Below are positions 19,638-28,788 of a stretch of 61,539 bases of DNA, piece after piece. A program made the position numbers and the translations under genes. This DNA is from Bradyrhizobium sp. LTSP885 (lineage in GTDB: Bacteria; Pseudomonadota; Alphaproteobacteria; Rhizobiales; Xanthobacteraceae): assembly GCF_000938305.1 (NCBI RefSeq), contig NZ_JYMT01000023.1, positions 1 through 61,539 of the forward strand, given 5' to 3'. The notes beneath the pieces were generated by a model. The model did not search any database and was not told the DNA's origin. It was given only the letters and a program-made list of their open reading frames with translations. The number at the start of each line of letters is the position of its first letter. The first letter of the stretch is position 1.

Positions 19638-19639
19638 CT

Positions 19640-19803
19640 TCCACCCTCCCCTGGAGGGGGAGGGTCGGCTCACATGAGCGTAGCGGAATGTGAGACGGGG
19701 TGGGGTGATCTCTCAACACGGGCAGCGATCGCGTGGAGAGACTGTCACCCCACCTCGCCGCTCATTGCATTCGCGTCGATCCTCCCCCTCCAGGGGAGGA
19801 TAA
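19640..19803. repeat. Large nested palindrome (cctcccctggaggggg type)
   Basis: Outer arms tcccctggagggggagggtcg and cgatcctccccctccaggggagg enclose a second pair, ggggtggggtgatctctc and gagagactgtcaccccacctc. The element spans about 160 bp between the PanE-like gene and the convergent cytochrome gene. Confidence 0.82.
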
Positions 19804-19841
19804 GAAAGGATCGCTGCACGGGCTACGCAGCGCTTTTGCGG

Positions 19842-20429
19842 CTACAGATGCGAGAGATAATGCGCGAGCGCCGTGATCTCTTCATCGCTCAGCGGATAAG
19901 CCACGTCGGCCATCGCGGCCTGGGCGCCGCCGGAGCGGACGCCCGACTTGTAGTCGTGCAGCGCCTTGACGAGATATTCCTCGCGCTGGCCGGCGATGCG
20001 CGCCACGGCCTTGATGCCGACGAACGTATCGGTGTGGCATGAGGCGCAACGGCGGCCGGCGGCGGCCTGCTTGCCCTTCTCCGACAGATCCGGATTGTCG
20101 TCCTTGGTGCCCTTGAACGGCGGCAGTGCAGCGAAATAGGCGCCGAGATCGCGGATGTCCTCGTTGGTGAGCTGCTCGACGATCGGCTGCATCTGCTCGT
20201 TCTTGCGCGCGCCGGCGCGGAAGAACACCAGCTGCCACTGGATGAACTGATCGAGCTGGCCCGCGAGCGAGGGAATGTTCTCGGTCTGCGAGAGGCCGTT
20301 CTCGCCGTGGCAGCCGGAGCAAACCTCGGCCTTCTCCTTGACGGCAGCGGTATCCGCAGCCCGCGTCGGGCCAACTGCGAACACCAGGAGTGCGCCGAGC
20401 AAGGCACGCGATACGAATCGATTAAGCAT
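19842..20429 (-). CDS. Di-haem cytochrome c (c4-like)
   Basis: A 195-residue periplasmic electron carrier. Residues 1-26 are a signal peptide ending PTRAAD. Two haem-binding motifs are present, CSGCH (about residue 37) and CASCH (about 130), each followed by a Met-containing helical domain, as in cytochrome c4. Start ATG 20429 begins the signal peptide directly; GTG 20456 would add nine residues. It lies downstream of the PQQ-type dehydrogenase on the same strand, from which it could accept electrons, although a terminator separates the two. Confidence 0.9.
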   Translation of the reverse strand: MLNRFVSRALLGALLVFAVGPTRAADTAAVKEKAEVCSGCHGENGLSQTENIPSLAGQLDQFIQWQLVFFRAGARKNEQMQPIVEQLTNEDIRDLGAYFAALPPFKGTKDDNPDLSEKGKQAAAGRRCASCHTDTFVGIKAVARIAGQREEYLVKALHDYKSGVRSGGAQAAMADVAYPLSDEEITALAHYLSHL

Positions 20430-20550
20430 GAGACAGCGCTTTCGCGAGGAGGTCACTTTGCGGGATGCGCACCGGCGCAGGCCCGGACTCCATAACCTTA
20501 TTCGTGGTTGCCGGTTCCGGGCTCGCTATTTGCGCATGCGAGCGAAGCCA

Positions 20551-20594
20551 AAAAGCATGAGGCTGCGGCCGCCTTGTCGGCCACCGCAGCCTCA
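20551..20594 (-). terminator. Terminator of the PQQ-type dehydrogenase gene
   Basis: An 11-bp stem TGAGGCTGCGG/CCGCAGCCTCA (20584-20594 with 20558-20568). On the minus strand it is followed by TGCTTTTTGG. It lies 15 nt past the stop codon at 20609. Confidence 0.8.
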
Positions 20595-20608
20595 CCTGGA
20601 TTCAGGCG

Positions 20609-21886
20609 CTACTTCTTGCTGTAGCTGATGCGATAGATCGCACCGGCCCAGTCGTCGGCGACGAGGATCGAACCGTCCTTGTCGAGCACGATATCAGCGG
20701 GGCGGCCAAGATAGCCCTGGTCACCCTGGATCCAGCCGTCCGCGAAGATCTCCTGCTTGGCATTCTTGCCTTCGGGGCTCGCGGTGATGCGCACGATGCG
20801 GCCGCCCTGGTACTTATGCCGGTTCCAGGAGCCGTGCTCGGCGATCAGGATGCTGTTCTTGTACTCAGCCGGGAACTGGCTGCCGGTATAGAACTTCATG
20901 CCGAGCGGAGCCACGTGGGCGCCGAGATTGTACACCGGAGGAGTGAACTCCGAGCACTTGTGACCCATCGCGAACTTGGTGTCCGGCAAATTGCCCTGGT
21001 GGCAATAAGGATAGCCGAAATGCTCACCCATCTTGGTGATGATGTTGAGCTTGTCGCTGGGCAGATCATCGCTGATCCAGTCGCGCGCATTTTCGGTGAA
21101 CCAGTACTTGCCGGTGCGCGGATCGACGTCGCCGCCGACGCTGTTGCGAACGCCGAGCGCATAAACCTCGGCATTGCCGGTCTTCGGATCGACGCGGCGG
21201 ATCTGCGACACGCTGGTGGGCGGGATGCCGACGTTGAAGGGCGGGCCGAACGGAATGAAGAACCAGCCTTCCTTGTCGACGGCGATGTATTTCCAGCCAT
21301 GCGCCGCATAGGACGGCATGTCGTCATACACCACCTTGCCCTCGCCGAGCTTGTCGAGATTGGCTTCGGCGTTCTCATACTTGATCAGCTTGTCGACGGC
21401 GATGACGTAGAGCGAGCCATCCTGGAAGGTGAGGCCGGTGGGCATGTTCAGCCCCTTGAGGACCGTCTTGACCTCTTTCTTGCCGTTGTTGTCCTTGATC
21501 GCATAAACGTTGCCGAGGCCGAACGAGCCGACGAACAGCGTCCCCTTGTCGCCCCACGCCATCTGGCGCGCGGCAAGCACATTCGAGGCATAGACCTCGA
21601 TCTTGAAGCCCGCCGGCAGCTTGATCTTCTTCATCATGGTGGCGAGTTCGGCGTCGGAGGCGCCGGTCGGCGGGCCGGACGGCGGCGCAAGGCCCTTCTG
21701 TGCTTCGGTTTCGTCGCCGAGGAACCAGTCATCCGGCGGATGGGTCCAGAATTCCTTGGTGCCTGATTCGTATTTCTTCAGCGCACGGCTCTTGTCCGCC
21801 GCAGTTTGCGCACTGGCGAAGGTTGACCCCGCCAGCAGTGCGATCGTTGCGATCGCAAGTATTGATCGATTGAAAGCCGATTTCAT
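20609..21886 (-). CDS. PQQ-dependent sugar dehydrogenase family (sorbosone dehydrogenase-like)
   Basis: A 425-residue periplasmic beta-propeller. The signal peptide is residues 1-27 (ends TFASAQ). The region KLPAGFKIEVYASNVLAARQMAWG opens the six-bladed glucose/sorbosone dehydrogenase domain. Conserved features are GHVAPLGMKF-like (AHVAPLGMKFYTG), ILIAEHGSWNR and GRPADIVLDKDGS. The His and Arg residues there are expected to bind PQQ and substrate. No haem motif is present, so it needs an external acceptor such as the neighbouring cytochrome c. Start ATG 21886 has GGGGAG upstream. No pqq genes are in the window. Confidence 0.88.
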   Translation of the reverse strand: MKSAFNRSILAIATIALLAGSTFASAQTAADKSRALKKYESGTKEFWTHPPDDWFLGDETEAQKGLAPPSGPPTGASDAELATMMKKIKLPAGFKIEVYASNVLAARQMAWGDKGTLFVGSFGLGNVYAIKDNNGKKEVKTVLKGLNMPTGLTFQDGSLYVIAVDKLIKYENAEANLDKLGEGKVVYDDMPSYAAHGWKYIAVDKEGWFFIPFGPPFNVGIPPTSVSQIRRVDPKTGNAEVYALGVRNSVGGDVDPRTGKYWFTENARDWISDDLPSDKLNIITKMGEHFGYPYCHQGNLPDTKFAMGHKCSEFTPPVYNLGAHVAPLGMKFYTGSQFPAEYKNSILIAEHGSWNRHKYQGGRIVRITASPEGKNAKQEIFADGWIQGDQGYLGRPADIVLDKDGSILVADDWAGAIYRISYSKK

Positions 21887-22201
21887 CGCGTCACTCCCCT
21901 AAGCAAGCCGTTGCAGCTTGCAGCTATTATTGATTTTGAACGCCCTGAGAGATGATTGTGGCGGTCTGCGAGGTAGGTCAGACAGCAAAATGGTAGCACA
22001 TCCAACGCCGGTGAGAAGCGCATGCATCGTGGTGCGCTGCAGTCAAAAGAAATTGAGACGAAATTTTCCTGCGCGCGATGTGCAAGAGAAAGAGGCAATC
22101 GCGCTGCAGCGCAATATTCGCACGAAGTAAACGGTTGCAGATTGGCGATGCATCGCGCGTGAGTTGGAGGCTGCAAGGAAATTTGTAAGGAAATTTGTCA
22201 C
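21887..22201. other. Divergent intergenic region, PQQ dehydrogenase / epimerase
   Basis: A 315-bp gap, noticeably AT-richer than its neighbours. It must contain the promoters of both divergent genes. The repeated aaatttgtaagg segment (about 22178-22198) just before the epimerase gene may supply its ribosome site. No palindrome, RNA gene or convincing ORF is seen. Confidence 0.5.
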
Positions 22202-23080
22202 ATGCGCATTTTCGTGACGGGGGGTACGGGCACGATCGGCTCCGCCGTGGTGCGGGAACTGATCGCCCGCAGCCATCTTGTGTTCGCGCTGGCGCGCTCG
22301 GATGAAGCGGCAACCAGGCTTGCCGGTTGGGGGGCTATTCCGGTCGGTGGCGACATGACCGCGCCCGAGCAATGGACAGCAACACTCCCCGATATCGACA
22401 CCTTCGTTCATGCGGCCTGTGATTTCTCGCCTCAGATGGAGACGATCGAACGTCGTTTGCTCGACGTGTTGCTGCCTGCGCTGGCGAGCCAGCCGCGTGA
22501 CATTCGCTTCATTTACACCGGTGGCTGCTGGCTGTTCGGCGCGACCGGCGAAGCCATCGCCACTGAAGACACACCGTTTCGCCCCCTGCCCGCCTTTGCC
22601 TGGATGATCGCGCATCTGCAGCGCGTCATGGCCGCGCCCGGGATCCACGGCATCGTCATTCATCCCGCAATGGTCTACGAACCTGCGGGCGGCGTCTTCA
22701 GCCGCTTCGCGCGCGAGGCGAGCGAAGCTCGCGCGGTCCGCGTCGTTGCGAGTGAAGCCGTTCGCTGGCCGCTGGTGCATAGCGAGGACCTTGCCGTGCT
22801 CTATGCACTGGCACTCGCGCACGCGCCGGCGGGGTCAAGCTATATCGGCGCCGCGATCGAAGGCTGGCAGGTCGGACGCATCGCACGCGCCTTCGCAAGA
22901 CAATCTGGCGGACCAGAAGACCCGGCGATCGTCTCCCCCGACGCGATTGCGGCTGAACTCGGTGATTGGGCCAAGGGCTACGCGCTCGATCAACGCCTGA
23001 GCGGCGCAAAGGCGCGGCGCGACCTCGGCTGGCGGCCGACGCATCTCGATCCCGAGGCAGAGATCGAAGCCCTCGCCTGA
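22202..23080 (+). CDS. NAD-dependent epimerase/dehydratase-family protein
   Basis: A 292-residue extended/atypical SDR. The nucleotide-binding motif GGTGTIGSAVV is at residues 7-17, and HPAMVYEPAGG matches the substrate-loop region of epimerases. The usual YxxxK is not obvious: the region FIYTGGCWLFG is followed by an unusual segment, so it may be an atypical SDR using another mechanism or only binding NADP. The substrate is unknown. Confidence 0.83.
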   Translation: MRIFVTGGTGTIGSAVVRELIARSHLVFALARSDEAATRLAGWGAIPVGGDMTAPEQWTATLPDIDTFVHAACDFSPQMETIERRLLDVLLPALASQPRDIRFIYTGGCWLFGATGEAIATEDTPFRPLPAFAWMIAHLQRVMAAPGIHGIVIHPAMVYEPAGGVFSRFAREASEARAVRVVASEAVRWPLVHSEDLAVLYALALAHAPAGSSYIGAAIEGWQVGRIARAFARQSGGPEDPAIVSPDAIAAELGDWAKGYALDQRLSGAKARRDLGWRPTHLDPEAEIEALA

Positions 23081-23112
23081 AAAACAAAAAGCCCGCATCG
23101 AATGGCGGGCCT
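23081..23112 (-). terminator. Terminator of the tRNA-Gly gene
   Basis: On the minus strand a stem GCGGGC...GCCCGC-type hairpin (23105-23110 with 23091-23096) is followed by TTTTTGTTTT. It lies about 35 nt past the tRNA 3' end. Confidence 0.8.
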
Positions 23113-23146
23113 TCATCAAACTGTCAGCTCGGTCAGCGAGAAAATC

Positions 23147-23221
<75 letters not shown>

Positions 23222-23565
23222 ATCCGAGATGGCGGCGATCGCTCGCCGACAACGGCAGACCTATGCCAAATGCTGTCTGTGAATGCAACACAAGAGCACG
23301 GTCCGTTGCAGTCGAAATAGCCTGAATTCCTTAAAAATTGTGCTCGAAACGGCCCGAAACTGGGCCACCTGAAAATTTCTCCGCCTTGTCGCAGGGAAAA
23401 GGGCGCAAACCCACCCGATCCCCGGTGGAACCGGCTCTCCGGCAGACGATTGAATTTTGTCTTCTGACCGCCATTTAGCCTGACAGAACGGCTGAACCGG
23501 CCGCTCGGGGCGTGCTAGAACGCCCCAGGATTTTTTCGACCCTCATAAGACCAGGCGAGGACAAT
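23222..23565. other. Intergenic region tRNA-Gly / thioredoxin gene
   Basis: A 344-bp gap holding the promoters of two divergent transcription units. AT-rich stretches near 23325-23385 are candidate promoter sites, but I could not assign clear -35 and -10 boxes. No palindromic element is present. Confidence 0.45.
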
Positions 23566-24486
23566 TTGACAATCATGGAGCAGGGCGGCCCCACGCCCCA
23601 GGCAGCGCCCGATCTGATCAAGGAAACGACGACCCAGACCTTCGTCAAGGACGTCATCGAGGAATCGCGCCATCAGCCGGTCATGATCGACTTCTGGGCG
23701 CCCTGGTGCGGTCCCTGCCGCCAGCTGACGCCGATGCTGGAAAAGGCGGTCCGCAACGCCAAGGGCCGGGTCAAGCTGGTCAAGATGAACATCGACGACC
23801 ATCCGCAGATCCCCGGCCAGATGGGTATCCAGTCGATCCCGGCCGTGATCGCCTTCGTCAACGGCCAGCCCGCCGACGGCTTCATGGGCGCGGTGCCGGA
23901 AAGCCAGATCAACGCCTTCATCGAGAAGATCACCAAGGGCGTACCCGCATCCGGTGAGCCTGATCTCGCCGAGATCCTGACCGAGGCCGATGCCGTGCTC
24001 GCCGAAGGCGATGCCGCCGCGGCCGCGCAGATCTATGCCGAGGTACTGGCGCATGACGCGACCAACATCCCGGCACTCGCCGGCCTCGCCAAATGCTATG
24101 TCACGACAGGCGCGGTCGAACAGGCCAAGCAGACGCTGGCGATGGTTCCCGAATCCAAGCGCAACGACGCCGCGGTGAAGGCCGTGCAGGCCGCGATCGA
24201 TCTCGCCGAACAGGCGCAGTCGGTCGGTCCGGTCGCGGAGCTGGAACAGAAAGTCGCCGCAAACCCGCTGGATCATCAGGCCCGATTCGATCTCGCGACC
24301 GCGCTGAATGCGATGGGCAATCGCGTTGAGGCGACCGAGCAGCTGCTCGCCATCGTCAAGCGCGACCGCAAGTGGAACGACGACGGCGCGCGCAAGCAGC
24401 TGGTGCAGTTCTTCGAAGCGTGGGGCGGCACCGATGAGGCAACCGTCGAGGGACGCAAGCGGTTGTCGATCGTCCTGTTCTCCTGA
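23566..24486 (+). CDS. Thioredoxin-TPR protein (CnoX/YbbN-like)
   Basis: A protein of about 306 residues. The N-terminal thioredoxin domain has an active site WAPWCGPCRQ (about residues 44-53), and a C-terminal region of TPR-like helices (about 135-300) follows. This architecture is that of YbbN/CnoX, a holdase linked to GroEL/DnaK; E. coli YbbN lacks the second Cys, but here CGPC is complete, so redox activity is likely. The start is uncertain: TTG 23566 has GAGGA 4 nt upstream, while ATG 23575 (MEQGG) is a better codon but 13 nt from it. It is followed by the LON-domain gene 61 nt on. Confidence 0.9.
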   Translation: MTIMEQGGPTPQAAPDLIKETTTQTFVKDVIEESRHQPVMIDFWAPWCGPCRQLTPMLEKAVRNAKGRVKLVKMNIDDHPQIPGQMGIQSIPAVIAFVNGQPADGFMGAVPESQINAFIEKITKGVPASGEPDLAEILTEADAVLAEGDAAAAAQIYAEVLAHDATNIPALAGLAKCYVTTGAVEQAKQTLAMVPESKRNDAAVKAVQAAIDLAEQAQSVGPVAELEQKVAANPLDHQARFDLATALNAMGNRVEATEQLLAIVKRDRKWNDDGARKQLVQFFEAWGGTDEATVEGRKRLSIVLFS

Positions 24487-24547
24487 AGCGCCAAGAGACG
24501 CGCTAAAGCGCAAAGAGACCTCGCCACCAACATCACCGGGACCGCAG

Positions 24548-25222
24548 ATGCCGATCAATGCCGAATATCGCGGACCCGGCGAACTTCCCGAAGTGATCGC
24601 GGTGTTCCCGCTGCCCGGCGCGCTGCTGCTGCCGCGCGGCCAGATGCCGCTCAACATCTTCGAGCCGCGTTATCTGGCGATGGTCGACGACGCATTGCGC
24701 GACGGCCACCGCCTGATCGGGATGATCCAGCCCGATGCGACGCATTCGCGCAGTGAGGCAAGACCGGCACTGTTCAGTATCGGCTGCGTCGGCCGCATCA
24801 CCCAGCTCGCCGAATCCGGCGACGGCCGCTACGTCCTCGAACTCACCGGCGTCGCGCGCTTCAAGGTGGTCGAGGAGCTGACCGTGCTGACGCCGTATCG
24901 CCAGTGCAAGGTCGACTTCTTCTCCTTCATCGGCGACTTCACCGCGCGCAAGGGCGAAGAGGCGGTCGACCGCGACGGGCTGCTCGAGGTGCTCCGCGAC
25001 TTCCTCAAGGCCAACAATCTGAAGGTCGATTGGGAAGGCATCGAGGCCGCGCCCAACGAGGCGCTGGTCAACGCGCTCGCGATGATGTCGCCCTATGGTT
25101 CGGCCGAAAAGCAGGCGCTGCTCGAAGCGCCGGACCTGAAGACGCGCGCCGAAATCCTGATCGCGGTCACCGAGATGGATCTCGCCAGGAAACGCACCAG
25201 CGGCGATCCGCCGCTGCAATAG
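24548..25222 (+). CDS. LON substrate-binding-domain protein
   Basis: A 224-residue protein made of a stand-alone Lon N-terminal (PUA-like) domain: VIAVFPLPGALLLPRGQMPLNIFEPRY is divided by the typical Pro-Leu turns, then GCVGRI and GVARFKV. It lacks the AAA+ and protease parts of Lon. The role is unknown; such proteins may act as protease adaptors. The 61-nt gap after the thioredoxin gene, with no terminator, suggests co-transcription. Start ATG 24548 gives the standard family length. Confidence 0.9.
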   Translation: MPINAEYRGPGELPEVIAVFPLPGALLLPRGQMPLNIFEPRYLAMVDDALRDGHRLIGMIQPDATHSRSEARPALFSIGCVGRITQLAESGDGRYVLELTGVARFKVVEELTVLTPYRQCKVDFFSFIGDFTARKGEEAVDRDGLLEVLRDFLKANNLKVDWEGIEAAPNEALVNALAMMSPYGSAEKQALLEAPDLKTRAEILIAVTEMDLARKRTSGDPPLQ

Positions 25223-25229
25223 TGCATCG

Positions 25230-27761
25230 TCAGAGACCGGCACCGGCCATCGCGCGTCGGCCGCTACGCGGCTCCGCCGTTCGTGCCCGTCCCTTGATCA
25301 GCTGCGCGACCTTCGCGCCATTGACCGGCCGGCCGAAGTAAAAGCCTTGCGCTTCGACACAGGCCTCGGTGCGGAGGATATCGAGCTGCTCCACGGTCTC
25401 GACGCCTTCGGCGGTCGTGGTCTTGCCGAGGCTGACAGCGAAGCGGACCACCGCGCGCGCAATCCGGCGCGCCTCATCCGCCGGTCCGGCCAATTCGTGA
25501 ACGAAGCTGCGGTCGATCTTGACCTTGTCGAACGGAAATCTCTGCAGGAAGCTCAGCGACGAATATCCCGTGCCGAAGTCGTCGAGCGCGATCCGTACTC
25601 CCAGATCGTGCAGTTGACCCAGCGCCCTGAACACGGCCGTGCTGTCGTGCATGATGGCCGTCTCGGTGACTTCGAGCTCAAGCCGCTGCGGCGCTACCCC
25701 GGCGCTTGCCAGCGCGTGGATGACGACTGGCACCAGCTCCGGGCTCTTGAACTGCGCCGGCGACAGGTTGATCGCGATCTTGAGATCGTCGGGCCATTTG
25801 GCGGCTTCCATGCAGGCGGTTCGCAGTATCCATTCCCCGAGCGGCACGATCAGGCCGGTCTCCTCGGCCAACGGGATGAATTTGACCGGCGGCACCATGC
25901 CGCGCTGCGGATGATTCCAGCGCAACAGCGCCTCGAAGCCGCTGGTTTCGCCGCTCGCGACGTCGATGAACGGCTGATAGTGAAGTTCGAACTCGCCGTT
26001 CACGAGCGCACTGCGCATGTCCTGCTCGAGGTTGCGCCTTGCGTGCAGCAGCTGATCGAGCTCCGGCTCGAAGAAGCGGAATGAGCCGCGGCCGCTGCTC
26101 TTGGCCGCGTAGAGCGCGAGGTCCGCGCTGCGCAGGATCTCATCGGAATCGGCACCATCGCGCGGCGCGATCGCAATGCCGATGCTGGTGGCGGTGGTCA
26201 CCTGATGGTGGCCGAGATCGACCGGCCCGCTGAGTGCCTTGTTGATCTTCTCGGCAAGCAAGCCCGCGTCGGCGACCGGATCGGTCACGTAGTCGAACAC
26301 GGCGAACTCGTCGCCGCCGAGCCGCGCGATCAGCGTCGTTTCGCTGACGCACCTGCGCAACCGGGCGGCGACCGCCTGCAACAGCGCGTCACCCGCCGGA
26401 TGCCCGAGTGTGTCATTGACTTCCTTGAAGTGATCGAGATCGAGCATCAGCACCGCGAGCATTTGTCCGCCGCGGCGCGTCACGGCAAGCGCGTGCTCCA
26501 TGCGCTCCCGGAGCAGCACCCGGTTCGGCAGGTCGGTCAGCGCGTCGTGCTGCGCCATGTGGGTGATCTTGGCCTCGGAGCGCCGTTGCTCGGTGACGTC
26601 GAGATGCGTCGCCACCCAGCCGCCGCCGGCCATCGGCTGCCGGGTGACGCAGATCAATCGGCCATCCGCGAGTTCGTCGATCCGGCGGCTGATTTCGTCA
26701 GAAGGCAGCGCGTTCAACGTCGCAAGCACCTGCGTTGCGGCATTGTCGCTGGTCTCGCCCTTGAGGATGCCCGTCGCGATCCGATGCGTGATGATGTCGC
26801 GATGCGGCGTCCCGGGCAGCAACAGCTCCGGCGGCAGCCGGTACATCTTGGCGTAGCGATCGTTGCAAACGACGAGCTCCTTGTCCGCATCGAACATGCA
26901 GAGGCCCTCGCCCATGTGGTTGATCGCCGTGTCGAGCCGGAGCTTCTGTTCCTGCAGCTCCGTCTGCGATGCTTCGACCTGCTGGCGCGCGAACGAAAGC
27001 TGGCTGATGATTTCCTCGAAACGGTGAGTGCGCAGCGCAAGCCGGCGATCGGCCAGAACGCCGACCAGGCTCATCCCGAGCACCGACAGCGCAACGCCGG
27101 CGATCGCGACGGCGAGGAAGGCCGGAGAGAGCGACAAGGCGTCGGGCGCCAGCAACGGATCCGGCACGATCTCGACTGCGCCCATTGCCGTGAAGTGATG
27201 TGAAACGATCGCAAGCGTCAGCAGCAGTGCGGCGGCCGACGTTCTCAGGCGATCCTGGTAACGCACCGCGACCGCGAGCGCGGCATAGCCGAACACCATG
27301 CCGAGCATGATGGAGGCCAATACGAGATCAATCGACCAGGTCACATGGCCGGGCACTTCGAGCCCCCACATGCCGAGATAGTGCATGCTGGCGATCCCGG
27401 CGCCGATGATCGCACCGCCGACGGGTGCACGCCAATGGCTGGACTCGCCCGCGGCAAAGCCGAGGCCGACTGACGTCAGGACCATTGCCGCGGCGAGCGA
27501 CAGCGCGGTCAGGGTAATGCCGTATCCGGTCGGAATCCCCGGCTCGTAGGCGAGCATAGCGATGAAATGCGTCGCCCAGATCCCGTAACCGATCGCCGCG
27601 CCTGCAATGACGATCCAGATCAGGCGCGTCCTTGCATGGGCCGCGATCGCACGGTGGAAAATGTTGACGGCGACAATGCTCGCAACGAAGCAAACCAGGC
27701 CGGCGAGCAAAACCAGCCGCCAGTCATGCTCGCCGGTGAGGCACGTAAAAACACGGTACAT
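25230..27761 (-). CDS. MHYT-PAS-GGDEF-EAL c-di-GMP signalling protein
   Basis: An 843-residue membrane protein. Residues about 10-240 form seven hydrophobic helices with the MHYT sensor motifs (THFIAM, MHYLGM, HHFTAM), thought to bind copper and sense O2, CO or NO. A PAS-like domain (about 270-380), a GGDEF domain with intact ARLGGDEFA and an EAL domain with FEALLRW follow. Both cyclase and phosphodiesterase signatures look intact; the RxxD inhibitory site five residues before GGDEF is not seen. It is convergent with the LON gene, 7 nt apart. Confidence 0.95.
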   Translation of the reverse strand: MYRVFTCLTGEHDWRLVLLAGLVCFVASIVAVNIFHRAIAAHARTRLIWIVIAGAAIGYGIWATHFIAMLAYEPGIPTGYGITLTALSLAAAMVLTSVGLGFAAGESSHWRAPVGGAIIGAGIASMHYLGMWGLEVPGHVTWSIDLVLASIMLGMVFGYAALAVAVRYQDRLRTSAAALLLTLAIVSHHFTAMGAVEIVPDPLLAPDALSLSPAFLAVAIAGVALSVLGMSLVGVLADRRLALRTHRFEEIISQLSFARQQVEASQTELQEQKLRLDTAINHMGEGLCMFDADKELVVCNDRYAKMYRLPPELLLPGTPHRDIITHRIATGILKGETSDNAATQVLATLNALPSDEISRRIDELADGRLICVTRQPMAGGGWVATHLDVTEQRRSEAKITHMAQHDALTDLPNRVLLRERMEHALAVTRRGGQMLAVLMLDLDHFKEVNDTLGHPAGDALLQAVAARLRRCVSETTLIARLGGDEFAVFDYVTDPVADAGLLAEKINKALSGPVDLGHHQVTTATSIGIAIAPRDGADSDEILRSADLALYAAKSSGRGSFRFFEPELDQLLHARRNLEQDMRSALVNGEFELHYQPFIDVASGETSGFEALLRWNHPQRGMVPPVKFIPLAEETGLIVPLGEWILRTACMEAAKWPDDLKIAINLSPAQFKSPELVPVVIHALASAGVAPQRLELEVTETAIMHDSTAVFRALGQLHDLGVRIALDDFGTGYSSLSFLQRFPFDKVKIDRSFVHELAGPADEARRIARAVVRFAVSLGKTTTAEGVETVEQLDILRTEACVEAQGFYFGRPVNGAKVAQLIKGRARTAEPRSGRRAMAGAGL

Positions 27762-27919
27762 CGCGTCGGTCCATGATTGTTCACTCCGACGAATAATCCG
27801 CTTGAACTTTCTTCTCGATAAGATTTCACAACTTTCGGTGGCATGGTTATCCGCGCGTAAGCCGAATCCGCATCGAAATTGATGGCTCCATAACTTCCGG
27901 CGCGTTCACAGCCGACCGA

Positions 27920-28342
27920 TCAGCTGCTGAGCGGAATGAGCACCGTTTCGCCGGTTGCGACCAGCGAGGTCTCGCCCTGTTCGTTTTCCGCGAAGAGCTC
28001 CGCGCGGGCGAACACCTGCCTGCGTCCCGCGCGCACCGTCGTGCCCTTGGCGACGAAGCTGCGGCCGACGGCCGGCCTCAGGCAATTCATTGAGAAGTGC
28101 GAGGCCGTGACGTTGCCGACGACGGTGGCTGCCGCAAAGCCGCACGCGGTGTCGAGCAGGGCAGCGATCATGCCGGCATGCAGATGTCCGGCGTATTGGG
28201 TGAGATCGTCACGCCAAATCATGCGCAGCTCCACCTCGCCATCGCCCGCCGCGACGACCTCGAAGCCGGCCATGCGATTGAAGGCGGCCGAACCATTGGT
28301 CGCGACGAGACGCTGCAGATCAAATCCCGGATTGGCGGTCAT
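27920..28342 (-). CDS. PaaI-family hotdog thioesterase
   Basis: A 140-residue hotdog-fold protein. The motif GHLHAGMIAALLDTACG holds the conserved Gly-His and the Asp used for catalysis in PaaI/YbgC-like acyl-CoA thioesterases. Start ATG 28342 follows GGGGGAG. It is second in a two-gene unit with a small membrane protein 23 nt upstream; the unit is divergent from, and presumably repressed by, the TetR gene at 28814. The substrate is unknown. Confidence 0.88.
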   Translation of the reverse strand: MTANPGFDLQRLVATNGSAAFNRMAGFEVVAAGDGEVELRMIWRDDLTQYAGHLHAGMIAALLDTACGFAAATVVGNVTASHFSMNCLRPAVGRSFVAKGTTVRAGRRQVFARAELFAENEQGETSLVATGETVLIPLSS

Positions 28343-28365
28343 GCAAAACTCCCCCGCGACGTGCG

Positions 28366-28716
28366 CTAATAGCCGGCGACCGCGAGCGCCACGACGGCAC
28401 TCATCCCGATCCAGCCGAAATGGCGACCACGCGTCGCGATCGCGTTGGCGAGAGCGGCACAGCCGAACACGACGGCGAGCGTGAGGATGATCCAGTGCCG
28501 CGCGACGTCGTCGGCCATCGTGGGCGCTGCGATCAACAGCACGCCGCCGCCGACCCAGGCGATCGTGCCGGCTTGCCATACGAGACGTAGCAACAGTCGC
28601 AGCCGCGGCGGCTCGACGGTGGCGCGGGCAAAGACCTTGGTCTCACCGAGCACGCCGTGGATCAGGCTGATGACAATAGCGATGACACCGGCACCCTGCA
28701 GCAGAAGATCACGCAT
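28366..28716 (-). CDS. Small four-helix membrane protein
   Basis: A 116-residue protein with four predicted membrane segments (about residues 4-24, 45-65, 75-95 and 98-116) and no recognised catalytic motif. Start ATG 28716 is chosen since translation before it would run through the operator region. It is first gene of the unit with the PaaI thioesterase and is divergent from tetR. Its role is unknown. Confidence 0.7.
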   Translation of the reverse strand: MRDLLLQGAGVIAIVISLIHGVLGETKVFARATVEPPRLRLLLRLVWQAGTIAWVGGGVLLIAAPTMADDVARHWIILTLAVVFGCAALANAIATRGRHFGWIGMSAVVALAVAGY

Positions 28717-28726
28717 CGGAACGGCT

Positions 28727-28744
28727 CCATACAGTACTGTATGG
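28727..28744. promoter_or_regulatory. TetR operator 1, perfect 18-bp palindrome
   Basis: CCATACAGTACTGTATGG is an exact inverted repeat. It lies 11 bp upstream of the small membrane protein start, where a bound repressor would block that promoter. Confidence 0.8.
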
Positions 28745-28770
28745 TTATGATCCCTGACGCTGGCGGCTGT

Positions 28771-28788
28771 CAATACACTTGTGTATGG
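28771..28788. promoter_or_regulatory. TetR operator 2, related imperfect palindrome
   Basis: CAATACACTTGTGTATGG matches operator 1 at 14 of 18 positions, including the ATACA and TGTATGG arms. It lies 26 bp upstream of tetR, fitting autoregulation. The centres of the two sites are 44 bp apart. Confidence 0.72.

Noticed and set aside
20557..20594. Terminator hairpin read as a palindromic element
   Set aside because: It has a T-run on the minus strand and sits right after the PQQ dehydrogenase stop, so a terminator is the simpler reading.
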